DNA of 44,103 nt from Olavius sp. associated proteobacterium Delta 1 (GTDB taxonomy: Bacteria; Desulfobacterota; Desulfobacteria; Desulfobacterales; JAFDCJ01). The stretch spans positions 1 through 44,103 of the forward strand of contig CACVKW010000479.1 in assembly GCA_902749685.1 (NCBI GenBank), given 5' to 3'. Each line of letters begins with the position of its first letter. The first letter of the stretch is position 1. A program made the position numbers and the translations under genes. Below, piece after piece: positions 27,004 through 35,554 of this stretch. The notes under the pieces are model-generated. The model was not told the origin of the DNA and ran no database searches. It saw only the letters and a program-made list of their open reading frames with translations.

Positions 27004-27066
27004 CAGATAGGTAAGCTTGAATTGCTTCTGAAGATCGGTCATCAAGTTCAGAATTTGGGCCTGAAC
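27004..27066 (-). pseudogene. Fragment of an oligopeptide ABC transporter ATPase
   Basis: The minus strand encodes VQAQILNLMTDLQKQFKLTY followed by L, about 21 residues. This matches the segment after Walker B in DppD/OppF proteins and compares with [13 protein letters not shown] in the intact gene at 21630-22580. It then runs into unrelated sequence and a stop. It is a third, decayed paralogue rather than part of either intact ATPase gene. Confidence 0.6.
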
Positions 27067-27084
27067 CGGTGCGCAAAAGAGGTG

Positions 27085-27846
27085 CTAAACTTTAGTTTTA
27101 ATTTTTCCGACCACACCCGCATAAATGGCGAACTCTTCCGTTCCGTCCACCTTCAGGAGAGTATCCAGCTCCTCTTGGTTATAGGCGCCAATGGCACATA
27201 TTCCTGCGCTGATAGACCCACTGGCAAGATAGAGATTCTGGCAGGAATGACCCGCATCCATGGCGATCATTTTATGGGCTAGGATGGTGTAGCGCCATTC
27301 CGCGCGATAGGGCAAGGCCGTCCAGATAAAGACCACCGCCCCTTTGCCCACAAAGGCCTGTTTTAGACAGGCCTGGGCTGTCTTTTTGTTCAACTCCGAG
27401 TCGGCCCACAGGAAGCACAATTTGTGATCCAGGGGCAGATACCGATAAAGTCCCGGTTCAAGCCCGGTTACGCGATTTACAACCAAGTAGACCTCAAAGG
27501 GATGCCGTGATCCGCCCGATGGCACGGTACGGCGGGTTGCAGCCCCTTTTTCAGCGATTCCACGCACCCCCTGGGCGGCCCAAAGCAAAAATGAAAGTTC
27601 TTCCAGCGTCAAAGCCTCGGCCGTATATCTGCGGTGGCTTCTGCGGCGGTTGATGGCTTCAATCAGCGGTATTTGGCCCACCGTCAAGTCTTTGGGCGCT
27701 ACCAAATCGATCAGTTTGGCATTTTCGGGATACGGTTTTTGAAGCGGCGGCGGCGGTAGCTTCTTGCGTTGATCTGTATCTTGTTTGAGCCATTCGCCCC
27801 AGGGACCCGCTTCGAGAAGTTTGCGACCGCTTTCCATACTCTCCAT
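27085..27846 (-). CDS. SagB-type nitroreductase-family oxidoreductase
   Basis: This 253-aa FMN-binding protein has the family hallmark RRRSHRRYT (FMN phosphate contact, about 66-74), PSGGSRHPFEVYLV, and a C-terminal GICAIGAY segment. The SagB/ThcOx group includes oxidases of azole-forming peptide systems and many stand-alone reductases. No cyclodehydratase or precursor peptide is visible nearby, so a stand-alone flavin reductase or dehydrogenase is more likely. The start ATG has GAAAGGGG upstream. It stands between decayed genes and has no clear operon partner. Confidence 0.83.
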   Translation of the reverse strand: MESMESGRKLLEAGPWGEWLKQDTDQRKKLPPPPLQKPYPENAKLIDLVAPKDLTVGQIPLIEAINRRRSHRRYTAEALTLEELSFLLWAAQGVRGIAEKGAATRRTVPSGGSRHPFEVYLVVNRVTGLEPGLYRYLPLDHKLCFLWADSELNKKTAQACLKQAFVGKGAVVFIWTALPYRAEWRYTILAHKMIAMDAGHSCQNLYLASGSISAGICAIGAYNQEELDTLLKVDGTEEFAIYAGVVGKIKTKV

Positions 27847-27928
27847 GTGATTGCCCCTTTCATACGCCTAGTCGTTTTCACCTTATTTAATGTGCCAAAA
27901 GTTGATAGCACAAGCAAGGTTTTTTTAG

Positions 27929-28207
27929 CAACGCGATTCGCCTATTGAGGCGTTAAAACTCAATTTAGACTATTTTTATGATGAGTACGGAGCTGATGTA
28001 AAGGTTGAGGTGATAAATGTGAATGCAGATGTCGCGCGAAAATATGCTGCCATTTACTTATCGTTGCAGAAAAAGGGGACTAAAATACCGATCAATGATG
28101 TCTGGATAGCAGCAAGCTGCATGGAAGTGGGTGGCCGACTGTTGACTAGAGATAAACATTTTGATGTTGTCGATCAGATTGAAACGATTATCCTCGGAAC
28201 CGGTTAA
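27929..28207 (+). pseudogene. N-terminally truncated PIN-domain (VapC-like) toxin
   Basis: The frame opens after a stop at 27926 and has no ATG in a useful place. It reads through IEALKLNLDYFYDEYGADVK to a clear VapC C-terminal half: ARKYAAIYLSLQKKGTKIP, NDVWIAASCMEVGGRLLTRD and KHFDVV. The N-terminal third with the first catalytic Asp (DTN motif) is missing, and no antitoxin gene is present. The toxin is therefore probably dead. Confidence 0.7.
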
Positions 28208-28399
28208 CAGCTCAAACAGAATTATGAGGTCATGAAATAAGGGGTCAGAAATATCAGGCATATTCCGAGCTTTCGCAACGCCGCCAGGCGGGATGCATCG
28301 GCGGTTAAAATGTGAAGTTATTTTTGCGCGAGCCCCCTAGACACGCCGGTTTAATTTAGAGCATTTTCAAAGATAAGAGCTGCAATTCAATTAGTTTCA
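28208..28399. other. Non-coding decayed stretch
   Basis: No gene is seen. A GC-rich palindrome (GCCGCCAGGCGGG, about 28280) sits inside a 55-bp segment. Its sequence looks to me like an interspersed repeat of related genomes, but it is single copy here, so that cannot be shown from this window. Confidence 0.25.
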
Positions 28400-28678
28400 T
28401 TAATGACCTGAGGTAGCGACATAATGGTAGTATAACTGCACGGTATTCTCGTCAATTATTTTAACATTGGCATGATCTGCGGAGCGGTTGACCAGATAAC
28501 CGAATTTCTCGTCATTATTTCCAATAATTTCCTTCAGCCAGGTAGAATCCATGATATCGCTTTCTGCCATCATATCCTCAGATAATACATTAATCCAGGA
28601 ATTGCCCAATATGATTTTGCGATCATCTTTAATTATGTATCCATAGGACGTTGGGTTATACCACGATTTTTTCTTTCC
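28400..28678 (-). pseudogene. Open frame without start codon, unknown, possibly NTF2-like fragment
   Basis: A 92-codon frame on the minus strand runs from just after a TAA (28679-28681) to a stop at 28400. It reads WYNPTSYGYIIKDDRKIILG, then SWINVLSEDMMAESDIMDST, and ends in NTVQLYYHYVATSGH. Composition looks protein-like, and the end recalls SnoaL/DUF4440-type domains, but I cannot assign it. There is no ATG; a TTG at 28609 would give 69 residues. It is probably the remains of a longer gene downstream of the aldo/keto reductase. Confidence 0.35.
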
Positions 28679-28702
28679 TTATATTCGGAAGATTAGCGAG
28701 AT

Positions 28703-29755
28703 TCAACTGAAGTAGCGAGCAGACGTCGCCACGGCGATGATGTTCTCTTCAAGATGTTTGAAGTTCTGCATATCAGCGTTCACCACGTCCAGCCCATGCT
28801 GGAGAACATAGGCATAGGCACGCTGGAATGGATTGAGGGGGGATGAGCCAAACTTATCGCCGTATAGATTGTCGAAGGCGGTCGGGTCACCTTTGCCCAG
28901 CGACCAAAAGGGCCCTAGATACCGGGCGGCTTTCATCCCAACCAGACCGATGCCGGCTTCTCCGGCTCGCTTGAGCAATCCTTGGAGTTCAACCAGCGTG
29001 GATGTATCCTGCGCCAGGCTTTTTGTGCTCCAGTCATACCAACCGGCAGGCGTAATTCCGATCATCGCCAAATCATACCAACCCGTTTCGATGGCTGCTT
29101 CCAGGACGTTTTGGGCGTTCTGGTGAGTACTCAATCCAAAATAGCCCACTTTCCCGGCGGCCTTTGCTTTGAGGAACGCATTGTACACCTCTTCGCTGCG
29201 GACAAGCGACGGGTTATCGACGGCCATCAGGTAGTATGCATCCACATAGTCGGTCTGCAAATCTTTCAGGCTTGCATCCAGCAATTTTGTCCAGTACTTT
29301 GCGGCAAACTTAGCCTGCTCCAGCGTGATCGAATCAGCGGATTGGGCATGTACATATGCGGGTGCTTTTGATACGACCCAAACCCGGTCGCGATGGTCCT
29401 TCAGGAAAGGGGCCAGGTGGCGTTCACTGCCCTTGTAGTAAATGTCTGATCCCACATCATAATGATTAATCCCGGCCTCAAAGGCTCGCTGCAGCAAGCG
29501 CACGGCCCTTCCGCCCATCAGCGCAGCACCGCAACCGAAGACCAAACGGCTGGACAAAAAACCGGTGCGACCTAATTTTCGATAGGTCATGGTTGGCTGT
29601 TCATTGCGGTGGGTTGTCTCTTTGGTCCCGATCGATTCATTTGTCTCCGAGCACGCCGCAGTCAAAAGGGTCGGCCCGCCAAACGCCGCTGTTGCAACAA
29701 TCTTGATAAATTCACGCCGGTCTAAGGAATCGCGATTCTTTTTCTTCTTCATCAT
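28703..29755 (-). CDS. Aldo/keto reductase with Tat-type signal
   Basis: This 350-aa protein starts with a twin-arginine signal (DRREFIKIVATAAFGG) ending in a possible lipobox, LTAAC. A TIM-barrel aldo/keto reductase domain follows: YRKLGRTGFLSSRLVFGCGA, the Asp/Tyr active-site region HYDVGSDIYYKGSE, and the Lys region VVSKAP. Export of a nicotinamide-dependent fold is uncommon but known for Tat-linked aldo/keto reductases. The start has GAGAGGTGAA upstream. The gene before it on this strand encodes an exported DUF6599-like protein only ten bases away, so the two are likely cotranscribed. Confidence 0.85.
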   Translation of the reverse strand: MMKKKKNRDSLDRREFIKIVATAAFGGPTLLTAACSETNESIGTKETTHRNEQPTMTYRKLGRTGFLSSRLVFGCGAALMGGRAVRLLQRAFEAGINHYDVGSDIYYKGSERHLAPFLKDHRDRVWVVSKAPAYVHAQSADSITLEQAKFAAKYWTKLLDASLKDLQTDYVDAYYLMAVDNPSLVRSEEVYNAFLKAKAAGKVGYFGLSTHQNAQNVLEAAIETGWYDLAMIGITPAGWYDWSTKSLAQDTSTLVELQGLLKRAGEAGIGLVGMKAARYLGPFWSLGKGDPTAFDNLYGDKFGSSPLNPFQRAYAYVLQHGLDVVNADMQNFKHLEENIIAVATSARYFS

Positions 29756-29765
29756 TTCACCTCTC

Positions 29766-30704
29766 TCACTGTTCTAAGCGGAGTTGCTGCCACATTTCGA
29801 CTGCCGCCCGGATGGCCAGGCCCCGGTCTCCAACGGATGACACACCGCCTATTAGACGACCTTTGTGGAAAACCACGTCATAACTCCCCCCCATGTCGCA
29901 GAATACCAAGTCCACTTGCCCGGCCTTGAGGCGCTCAATTCCTTTGCCATATCTTTTAGCATGCCTGGCGTACCGAACCACAGTGGCCCGTGCTGATTCC
30001 GTAGAGTCCCGCTGAGATAGAAACGCCGTCACCAGGGTGTTGCCTTTGCGGTAGGCGGCCGTGTAGGTGTTGCCCATGAAATCCAATCCCATTGCGTCGA
30101 CTTTAAAATACTGGACGGACTGCGGCATCCGGTCTGTCAGCGGCAGTGCGGCCAAACCCCAGACTTGCCCGCCCGAATCCAGCAGAAAGTCGGTCACTTT
30201 TCGAGCCAAACCCATGCCAATCCGCTCAAATTCGTCTGTAGCCTCGGAACTAATGATCTGAATGTAGTACTGGCCTTGCCAGATGAAAAAATTAGCGTCC
30301 GAGCGATAGCCGGCCCGGCCCAGGTTCAACTGAGGCTCGCCCTGGGATCGCTCGGCAGAAAAAACCCCAAAGGCGTCGGTCGGCGTGCCCATATCGTATA
30401 TACTCAGATTTATAAATTTGGCGGTTTCGTCGCCAGGTGTGAAACTGGCATATGTCATCCGGATCATGTCATAGGCCAGGAAGAATGAAGCACGGCCATT
30501 GATCTGTTCGTAGAGGTTTTCCGGCGTAAACTGCTTGACCTCATCATAAATTTGCCAGCCTTTGGGCGTGAGGCCGGCCACTATCACAGGAAGGCTTTGT
30601 GATGCAATTATCCGCCCATTGGACCCGATAGACATCACCGCTACAACCGTCAACGCCAATAATCTCAAGCTCAGTATCCGCTGAAAAATACCCGCCGATC
30701 CCAT
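29766..30704 (-). CDS. Exported protein, DUF6599-like
   Basis: This roughly 312-aa protein begins with a signal peptide (LRLLALTVVAVMSIGSNGRI, cleavage near ASQS). The mature part resembles DUF6599 proteins: ENLYEQINGRASFFLAYDMI, INLSIYDMGTPTDAFGVFSA, and a repeat-like second half ending in RLIGGVSSV. I use ATG 30704, preceded by AAGGAA; an in-frame TTG lies upstream at 30722. Function is unknown. It probably forms a transcript with the downstream Tat-exported aldo/keto reductase, which suggests a shared periplasmic role. Confidence 0.7.
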   Translation of the reverse strand: MGSAGIFQRILSLRLLALTVVAVMSIGSNGRIIASQSLPVIVAGLTPKGWQIYDEVKQFTPENLYEQINGRASFFLAYDMIRMTYASFTPGDETAKFINLSIYDMGTPTDAFGVFSAERSQGEPQLNLGRAGYRSDANFFIWQGQYYIQIISSEATDEFERIGMGLARKVTDFLLDSGGQVWGLAALPLTDRMPQSVQYFKVDAMGLDFMGNTYTAAYRKGNTLVTAFLSQRDSTESARATVVRYARHAKRYGKGIERLKAGQVDLVFCDMGGSYDVVFHKGRLIGGVSSVGDRGLAIRAAVEMWQQLRLEQ

Positions 30705-30718
30705 ACTTGTTCCTTTTT

Positions 30719-30838
30719 TCAAAGATGCTTATCGAACCACTCAATGGCCATCTTGATTGATGGCATGCAGCCTTTGCCATAGATCTCAAAGTGGGTTCCT
30801 GAAAAAATCTCCAATCTCAAATTTAACCACTTTTTTGC
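30719..30838 (-). pseudogene. C-terminal remnant of an alpha/beta hydrolase
   Basis: On the minus strand the frame ending at 30719 reads KKWLNLRLEIFSGTHFEIYG, then KGCMPSIKMAIEWFDKHL and stop. GTHFEIYG with its His followed by a final amphipathic helix is the usual end of alpha/beta hydrolases. The rest of the gene, including the nucleophile elbow, is absent. It abuts the DUF6599-like gene. Confidence 0.55.
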
Positions 30839-30905
30839 ACCGGCGTGTTCTCACACCCATCCGATTTCTAATCGGTATTAATTTTTCATATTCACAATCA
30901 TTCCG

Positions 30906-30925
30906 ATTGAGCGTTATCGCTCAAT
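30906..30925. terminator. Stem-loop after the aldehyde:ferredoxin oxidoreductase gene
   Basis: ATTGAGCG-TTAT-CGCTCAAT is a perfect 8-bp stem with a 4-base loop, ten bases beyond the stop of the minus-strand gene. A T-run (GGTTTTTA) follows on the plus side only. It could be an attenuated terminator or a processing hairpin. Confidence 0.45.
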
Positions 30926-30934
30926 GAGTGGTTT

Positions 30935-33016
30935 TTATCCCTTCCCCAGCCTATCATTTTTTTTAAGTTCATCTGCAACGTAACCCAGGTCTAAAGATTG
31001 CAAAGTCCCTCTGGTCGGATAGCCGGTGCTCGTATCCCAGCCCTGAATTGTGTAAAATCGGGTTTTAAACTCATCGAATTTATCCCTCTCAAAATGCCTG
31101 CCCCGGGTGTTAATGTAATCCCATTTTCCGTTTTTTCGGCCGGGTAAATATTGATCGACAAAACCGGACTGGCTATATAGATAATCAGAAAAGTGAACCA
31201 TATCACGGTGTCGGCCTTGTAGGGTCCAGATTGCGTGATCAAGATTCCATATTTTTTTCCCCAGATTGATGCCATCGAGGAAGGTGAAATGCCTGCCGGT
31301 GACGGCATTGAGGAATTTGGGTTCCGAAATTCCAGTCGATCCGATCTTTCCGGGAGCGAGCAGGTTTAGAAAATCCGGCCAGCGCCAGTCGCAGAACAGG
31401 GTCGATTGCTTCCAGAACCTGGTATAATACCGGTGCCAGCTCACCAGTTTCGCGATGTGTTCGGAATACATATTTTCTGTGCTGAAATCCAGCATCAGCA
31501 GGTCTCCTTGAAACGGCACCATTTTGTCCGTATAGATCCTGACCAACTCCTCCGCCGATGCGTACATCTTAAAGCCATATATTTTGGAATACGTGGGATG
31601 GCTTCTAAGCTGATCGAAACCGTGCTCATTGATGTCCCGGTCGCCCAGAATGCTGCCATAGGCCCAGTCAAGCTGAGACCGCGGCTCTTTGTGCTGCGGC
31701 AATCCCCAATTGGGAAACTTCAGCCGGCCGTTTTTCAAGTCTCCCTCATCACCATCCAGCCTGCCCCACTTCTCGGCCGCCCTCACGAACCCCTCGGCCA
31801 GATCGTCGCCAAAGGGGTGCGGATTTCCCAGCCCGTCGTTTCGATAAGCCATCATTTTCAGCAGTTGCTCGATATACTCCTGCCGGCCGTACTTGTTAAA
31901 CATGAGCGGACAGTCAATCTCCTTGTTTAATCCAAGAATACCGTACAGGTTAAGTTCTCTAAGGTACATCTCGCCCCAATAAATCTCGGCCGCGTTCAAC
32001 CCCAATCTGTTGAGCAGGTCGCTGGTGTAACGTTGAATATCCTGATTCCGGGATGCGGCGTAGACCAATGTTGTAAAACAGGTTGCCTCATTACCGAGTC
32101 CATCTTCAAATCTTGCCCGGCATCCGGAATGACAGCCAGTACAAGCCTGAGGTCGATGCCCGGTTTTCGGCCTGCCCCCTCTCCACAATACACCCGGTAT
32201 GGGAGGGCTTTGAAAATCAAGAGTTAGACGGGTGTTTTTCAGATTTCCAAGGTCAAAGGCATAGTGCTTCTTCTGCCACAGGCGAGCTGCAACCAAGGCC
32301 CTCGGATTGTTGACTTTGATGCTACCGGTTCCAATGACGCTGATGGCCTTCAGACCTTTTGATCCCCAGACCGCACCAAAGCCGCCCTGGCCGGATCCGT
32401 TGCTGGCATCGTGTATCAAACAGGCCAGCCTGCTTAAATTCTCTCCTGCGGGTCCTATTGCGAGAACAGCCGGCCGTTGGGTGGTTTGTTCTCCATCATT
32501 GCCGCCCGCCTCGATCCAGTCACCATATTGCTGTTTTCCGGCCACATATTGCCAGATCTTTTCCTGACATTGCCAGGTATCGGTGCCCCATAAAGACAAT
32601 GTACTGCAATTCCTGATCTTAACCCTGTCGTTTCTAATATCCAGCCAGACGGGCGCATCCGCTTTACCTTCTATCACGATTCCATCCCAGCCGGCAAACT
32701 TGAGCATGGATGAAAATCTTCCACCAAAATTGCTTCTGGTGAACCAACCGATGGGGACGGATTGCACGCCGATTCCCTGGACCTCGGTCCTTCCGGATGC
32801 CCCGGGCACCAGAGTCCCTGAGAGGGGAGAGGTCATGATTGTAACGACGTTGGCCGGATCGAAACCGTCAATGGTCTTGTCTCTCACCAGATCGAAGAAA
32901 ATGGCCGAACCCATACCATGCCCGCCAATCCAGTGTTCATACTTGCTGGTGGGAATGGTTGTTCCTTTTCTTTTGGTCAGGTTTACTCTCAGTATTTTAC
33001 CTGCATATCCGTTCAT
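30935..33016 (-). CDS. Aldehyde:ferredoxin oxidoreductase family protein (tungsten/bis-pterin)
   Basis: This 693-aa protein opens with the family N-terminus GYAGKILRVNLTKRKG and continues through IGGHGMGSAIFFDLV, the pterin-binding GRTEVQGIG and GWFTRSNFGGRFSSMLK, to GPAGENLSRLA. Cluster ligands are C292, C295 and C299 (CTGCHSGC) with C542 (LFCDW) as the likely fourth. The C-terminus, GWDTSTGYPTRGTLQSLDLG, is typical. It is about 90 residues longer than the classic Pyrococcus enzyme. Family members oxidise aldehydes with ferredoxin; BamB of class II benzoyl-CoA reductase is a relative, but no bamC-I partners are here. The start has GGAGGTGA upstream. Confidence 0.9.
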   Translation of the reverse strand: MNGYAGKILRVNLTKRKGTTIPTSKYEHWIGGHGMGSAIFFDLVRDKTIDGFDPANVVTIMTSPLSGTLVPGASGRTEVQGIGVQSVPIGWFTRSNFGGRFSSMLKFAGWDGIVIEGKADAPVWLDIRNDRVKIRNCSTLSLWGTDTWQCQEKIWQYVAGKQQYGDWIEAGGNDGEQTTQRPAVLAIGPAGENLSRLACLIHDASNGSGQGGFGAVWGSKGLKAISVIGTGSIKVNNPRALVAARLWQKKHYAFDLGNLKNTRLTLDFQSPPIPGVLWRGGRPKTGHRPQACTGCHSGCRARFEDGLGNEATCFTTLVYAASRNQDIQRYTSDLLNRLGLNAAEIYWGEMYLRELNLYGILGLNKEIDCPLMFNKYGRQEYIEQLLKMMAYRNDGLGNPHPFGDDLAEGFVRAAEKWGRLDGDEGDLKNGRLKFPNWGLPQHKEPRSQLDWAYGSILGDRDINEHGFDQLRSHPTYSKIYGFKMYASAEELVRIYTDKMVPFQGDLLMLDFSTENMYSEHIAKLVSWHRYYTRFWKQSTLFCDWRWPDFLNLLAPGKIGSTGISEPKFLNAVTGRHFTFLDGINLGKKIWNLDHAIWTLQGRHRDMVHFSDYLYSQSGFVDQYLPGRKNGKWDYINTRGRHFERDKFDEFKTRFYTIQGWDTSTGYPTRGTLQSLDLGYVADELKKNDRLGKG

Positions 33017-33166
33017 GTCACCTCCTGGTGGTCCATTTCAAAGGCTTGGTTTGATGAGTCAACTCAAACATGGTGTGGTCGTTTTAAACAGGATAAAATG
33101 GATTTGCCTGATTTTTTCCTATCAAATATTGTCCTTGGTTTAACAATTTACGTTCCTGAATCTATA

Positions 33167-34210
33167 TCATGGGTTCAGGTTAATCGTTTTGAAGATGTCC
33201 ATCAGTTCATCAATACCGTATATCGTATGTCCGGCCAGCAGTATCGCCTGGTCCTCTTTTGCAATTATGTCAACGACTGTGGTCAGGGTAGTCTGTCCCC
33301 GGTACCGCCACACGATTTGAATCTGATAGGCATCGAATCCTTCATATTTTTTTATCGGATTTTGTGAGATAATTTTGATATCACTGCCCACGTACTTCAG
33401 CGCATCTGCATATCCCTCTGCCAATGCCTTTAATTGTTTAGTAACATCTTCACCGGGCGCAAGCGATGAAATCGCTATCGACATGGATGGCGACCCCCGG
33501 GGAATACCGGCCCTAAAAATCTGATTGGCTTGCAGCACCCGGTTTTGAAACTCCTTCGGATATTCTATTGTAAAGGCCGGAGAATCCGTACGAACAAAGT
33601 TCCCGTCTCTGGCAAAACCTTTGGCCTCCAGAGCCGCTTTATCCACTTCCACGTCGAGCCTCAGGGATTTCACCATGGCCGTCAGATTTTCCATGGGCCG
33701 ATCCTGGCTATCCGACGCACCAGAGACAATCAGACGGTCGTTCATTTTGGCGGCGACAAAGGCGGCTATTAATTCCATGCCGCCGACATTCCATTCTATC
33801 TCAAAATAATTGGCCGCGGTGCCATCCGTCAGCTTGATTAGTTGTTGATTGTTCACTTGATGAATTATGCTGCCGGGTATCATCCTGGGCAGCGAGCTTG
33901 AAATTAGATCCGCCGTATCCTCCAATGTTGTCCCCGCCGGATAAGGCCCGGCAGTAATACCCAGGACAGGCATGCCCTCGGCCGATTGCCTTCTGAATAC
34001 AAAGGGGCCGGCAAGCCCTGGATTCTTGGTTAGTTTTTCAGCATCATATTCAATGGAAAAACCAATCGCTTTGTCCGCATACCGCTCCAATTTGGAACCC
34101 GGAGCCGACTTATCCGCCTGCCCGGCCGTTTGAGCACAAGCAAAGAACAAAGCCGAACCTGTAAACACACAAAATACGATCCACAAAGTTCTTTTTGCAT
34201 AGTTTTTCAT
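33167..34210 (-). CDS. Putative lipoprotein with two PsbP/DUF1795-like domains
   Basis: This roughly 347-aa protein has a signal sequence ending in a plausible lipobox (ALFFAC). Two similar alpha/beta domains follow, about 30-175 (GFSIEYDAEKL ... VKSLRL) and about 190-347 (AFTIEYPKEF ... FKTINL). Each begins with the same 'F-x-IEYP/D' strand and ends with a helix typical of PsbP-like proteins. I start at ATG 34210 because AAAAGGAGG lies just before it; a longer frame begins at 34237. It is upstream of the AOR-family gene on the same strand. Function is unknown. Confidence 0.7.
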   Translation of the reverse strand: MKNYAKRTLWIVFCVFTGSALFFACAQTAGQADKSAPGSKLERYADKAIGFSIEYDAEKLTKNPGLAGPFVFRRQSAEGMPVLGITAGPYPAGTTLEDTADLISSSLPRMIPGSIIHQVNNQQLIKLTDGTAANYFEIEWNVGGMELIAAFVAAKMNDRLIVSGASDSQDRPMENLTAMVKSLRLDVEVDKAALEAKGFARDGNFVRTDSPAFTIEYPKEFQNRVLQANQIFRAGIPRGSPSMSIAISSLAPGEDVTKQLKALAEGYADALKYVGSDIKIISQNPIKKYEGFDAYQIQIVWRYRGQTTLTTVVDIIAKEDQAILLAGHTIYGIDELMDIFKTINLNP

Positions 34211-34633
34211 GTTGCCTCCTTTTTTCAACCTAATCAATGGGATAGACCAGTTTACACCAATTTTTGGTTCTCAAATTTACCCTGTATCCATTATCTCCCA
34301 TCTGGGGCGGGATCTCTTATCTGTATTCTCGACAATGCGGAATTCTCCACTCTTTCGTGTACCAGTGTACAGGCAAGCATACTATAAAAAAACATGAGAT
34401 AAGATGGGAGCCTCCCAATCATTTTGCGGTAAATTCAAAGTCTAAATCATGAAAAAATTTAAGAAATGTAGATGCGATACAGGGCCTGACTCGATTCCAC
34501 TTGAAAAAGTGCATTCGACCAGCTGGCGGAGGCGCTCCAGATCAATTAGATCATGTATATCATTAAATTCTGCGGGGTCAAACATATTTTGGAGGAATGG
34601 TTTTGGGGCTTCCGGCCCGGATTATTTTTTGTC

Positions 34634-34662
34634 TTGACAGACCCAATTCATTCGTTTACTAT
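34634..34662 (+). promoter_or_regulatory. Sigma-70 promoter of the second iclR gene
   Basis: A perfect -35 TTGACA (34634-34639) is separated by exactly 17 bp from TACTAT (34657-34662), a five-of-six -10 match. Transcription would start near 34670, inside the palindrome that follows, about 40 bp before the ATG. Confidence 0.75.
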
Positions 34663-34664
34663 TC

Positions 34665-34690
34665 AGAACAAATGTTCTTTATACAGAACA
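34665..34690. promoter_or_regulatory. Operator-like palindrome at the iclR-2 promoter
   Basis: AGAACA-AA-TGTTCT (34665-34678) is a perfect 14-bp inverted repeat starting two bases after the -10 box. A third half-site, AGAACA, lies at 34685-34690, 20 bp (about two helix turns) from the first. The site would block initiation, so autorepression by the encoded IclR protein is likely. Confidence 0.65.
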
Positions 34691-34709
34691 CCTCAAGGTT
34701 ATTCTTGCC

Positions 34710-35486
34710 ATGCCGAATGAATTTAAAAATGTCCCTGCCATCGAAAAGTGCTTTTCAATCCTGCAGCATTTTGCAGAGTCAAAGCAAGAGCTTGGTATCA
34801 GTGAAATTTCAAAACAGCTGGAATTGAACAAAAGCACGGTCTTCAACATCATTTACACCCTCAAAAACTTAGAGATTCTCGAACAATATCCAGACGGTAA
34901 ATTCCACTTTGGCACCCTCCTCTATCTGTTGGGAAACGCCAATGGAAAAAAATCGGAACTCCTTCAAACGGTTCACCCCTATCTGGCAAAAATAAACCAG
35001 CAGACAAAACTATCGGCTTTTCTGGGAATTCGTTCCGGACAACAAGCCGTAATTATCGACAAAGTCGATACAGCTCATGACATCAAAATCTCGTCGGAGA
35101 TCGGCATGCGTTTGCCGCTATTGGCCGGTGCCGGCGGCAAGGCACTGCTGAGTCAACTTTCAGATCGGGCGATTGATCAGATTTTGAACACAAATTCCTT
35201 AAAAAAGTTCACCGCCAAAACCTGCATTGATAAAAAAAGATTCAAAAAAGAGGTCTTAAGTATCAGAAAAGAAGGCATTGCCTTTGATGATGAGGAGTAT
35301 ATCGATGGCGTTGTCGCTTTTTCGGCACCGCTTAATACCAATCGACCGGACCTTCAGGCCGCCATCTGGACGGTGGGACTTAAACAGCAGGTTTCAAAAG
35401 AAAGTATCTCCAAAATCAACAACTTTCTGAAGAAAATTGCGGATGAAATAAATCATCGGTTTTATATGACGACCGACGGTGCTTAG
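34710..35486 (+). CDS. IclR-family transcriptional regulator (second)
   Basis: This 258-aa protein has an N-terminal winged helix-turn-helix (about 8-70; GISEISKQLELNKSTVFNII) and an IclR effector domain (about 80-250; DKVDTAHDIKISSEIGMRLP). It differs clearly from the IclR protein at 4464-5255. It reads in the same direction as the Mo-enzyme/ferredoxin/OsmC/Liv genes that follow and is divergent from the lipoprotein/AOR-family genes, so it may control either set. The ribosome site is weak (AAGG, far upstream). Confidence 0.88.
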   Translation: MPNEFKNVPAIEKCFSILQHFAESKQELGISEISKQLELNKSTVFNIIYTLKNLEILEQYPDGKFHFGTLLYLLGNANGKKSELLQTVHPYLAKINQQTKLSAFLGIRSGQQAVIIDKVDTAHDIKISSEIGMRLPLLAGAGGKALLSQLSDRAIDQILNTNSLKKFTAKTCIDKKRFKKEVLSIRKEGIAFDDEEYIDGVVAFSAPLNTNRPDLQAAIWTVGLKQQVSKESISKINNFLKKIADEINHRFYMTTDGA

Positions 35487-35554
35487 CCGCGCAGTATCGA
35501 AAACTTGTGGTGGCTATTTGTAAGGTAATTCCTTGACAATTGTGGCCGTTTCTC

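Larger units (their letters stand above)
34211..34709. other. Divergent intergenic region lipoprotein / iclR-2
   Basis: No gene is supported. Besides the iclR-2 promoter and operator annotated separately, it holds the imperfect inverted pair CTCCCATCT (near 34296) and AGATGGGAG (near 34402), and a hairpin CACTT-GAAA-AAGTG near 34498. The minus-strand gene must also start within it. Confidence 0.35.

Noticed and set aside
27085..27846. Azole-modified peptide (SagB) biosynthetic cluster
   Set aside because: No cyclodehydratase, precursor peptide or exporter is present; the SagB-like protein is alone among decayed genes.
30935..33016. BamB (class II benzoyl-CoA reductase catalytic subunit)
   Set aside because: BamB is a relative and would suit the benzoyl-CoA theme, but no bamC-bamI-type genes are nearby and the general AOR family call explains the sequence.
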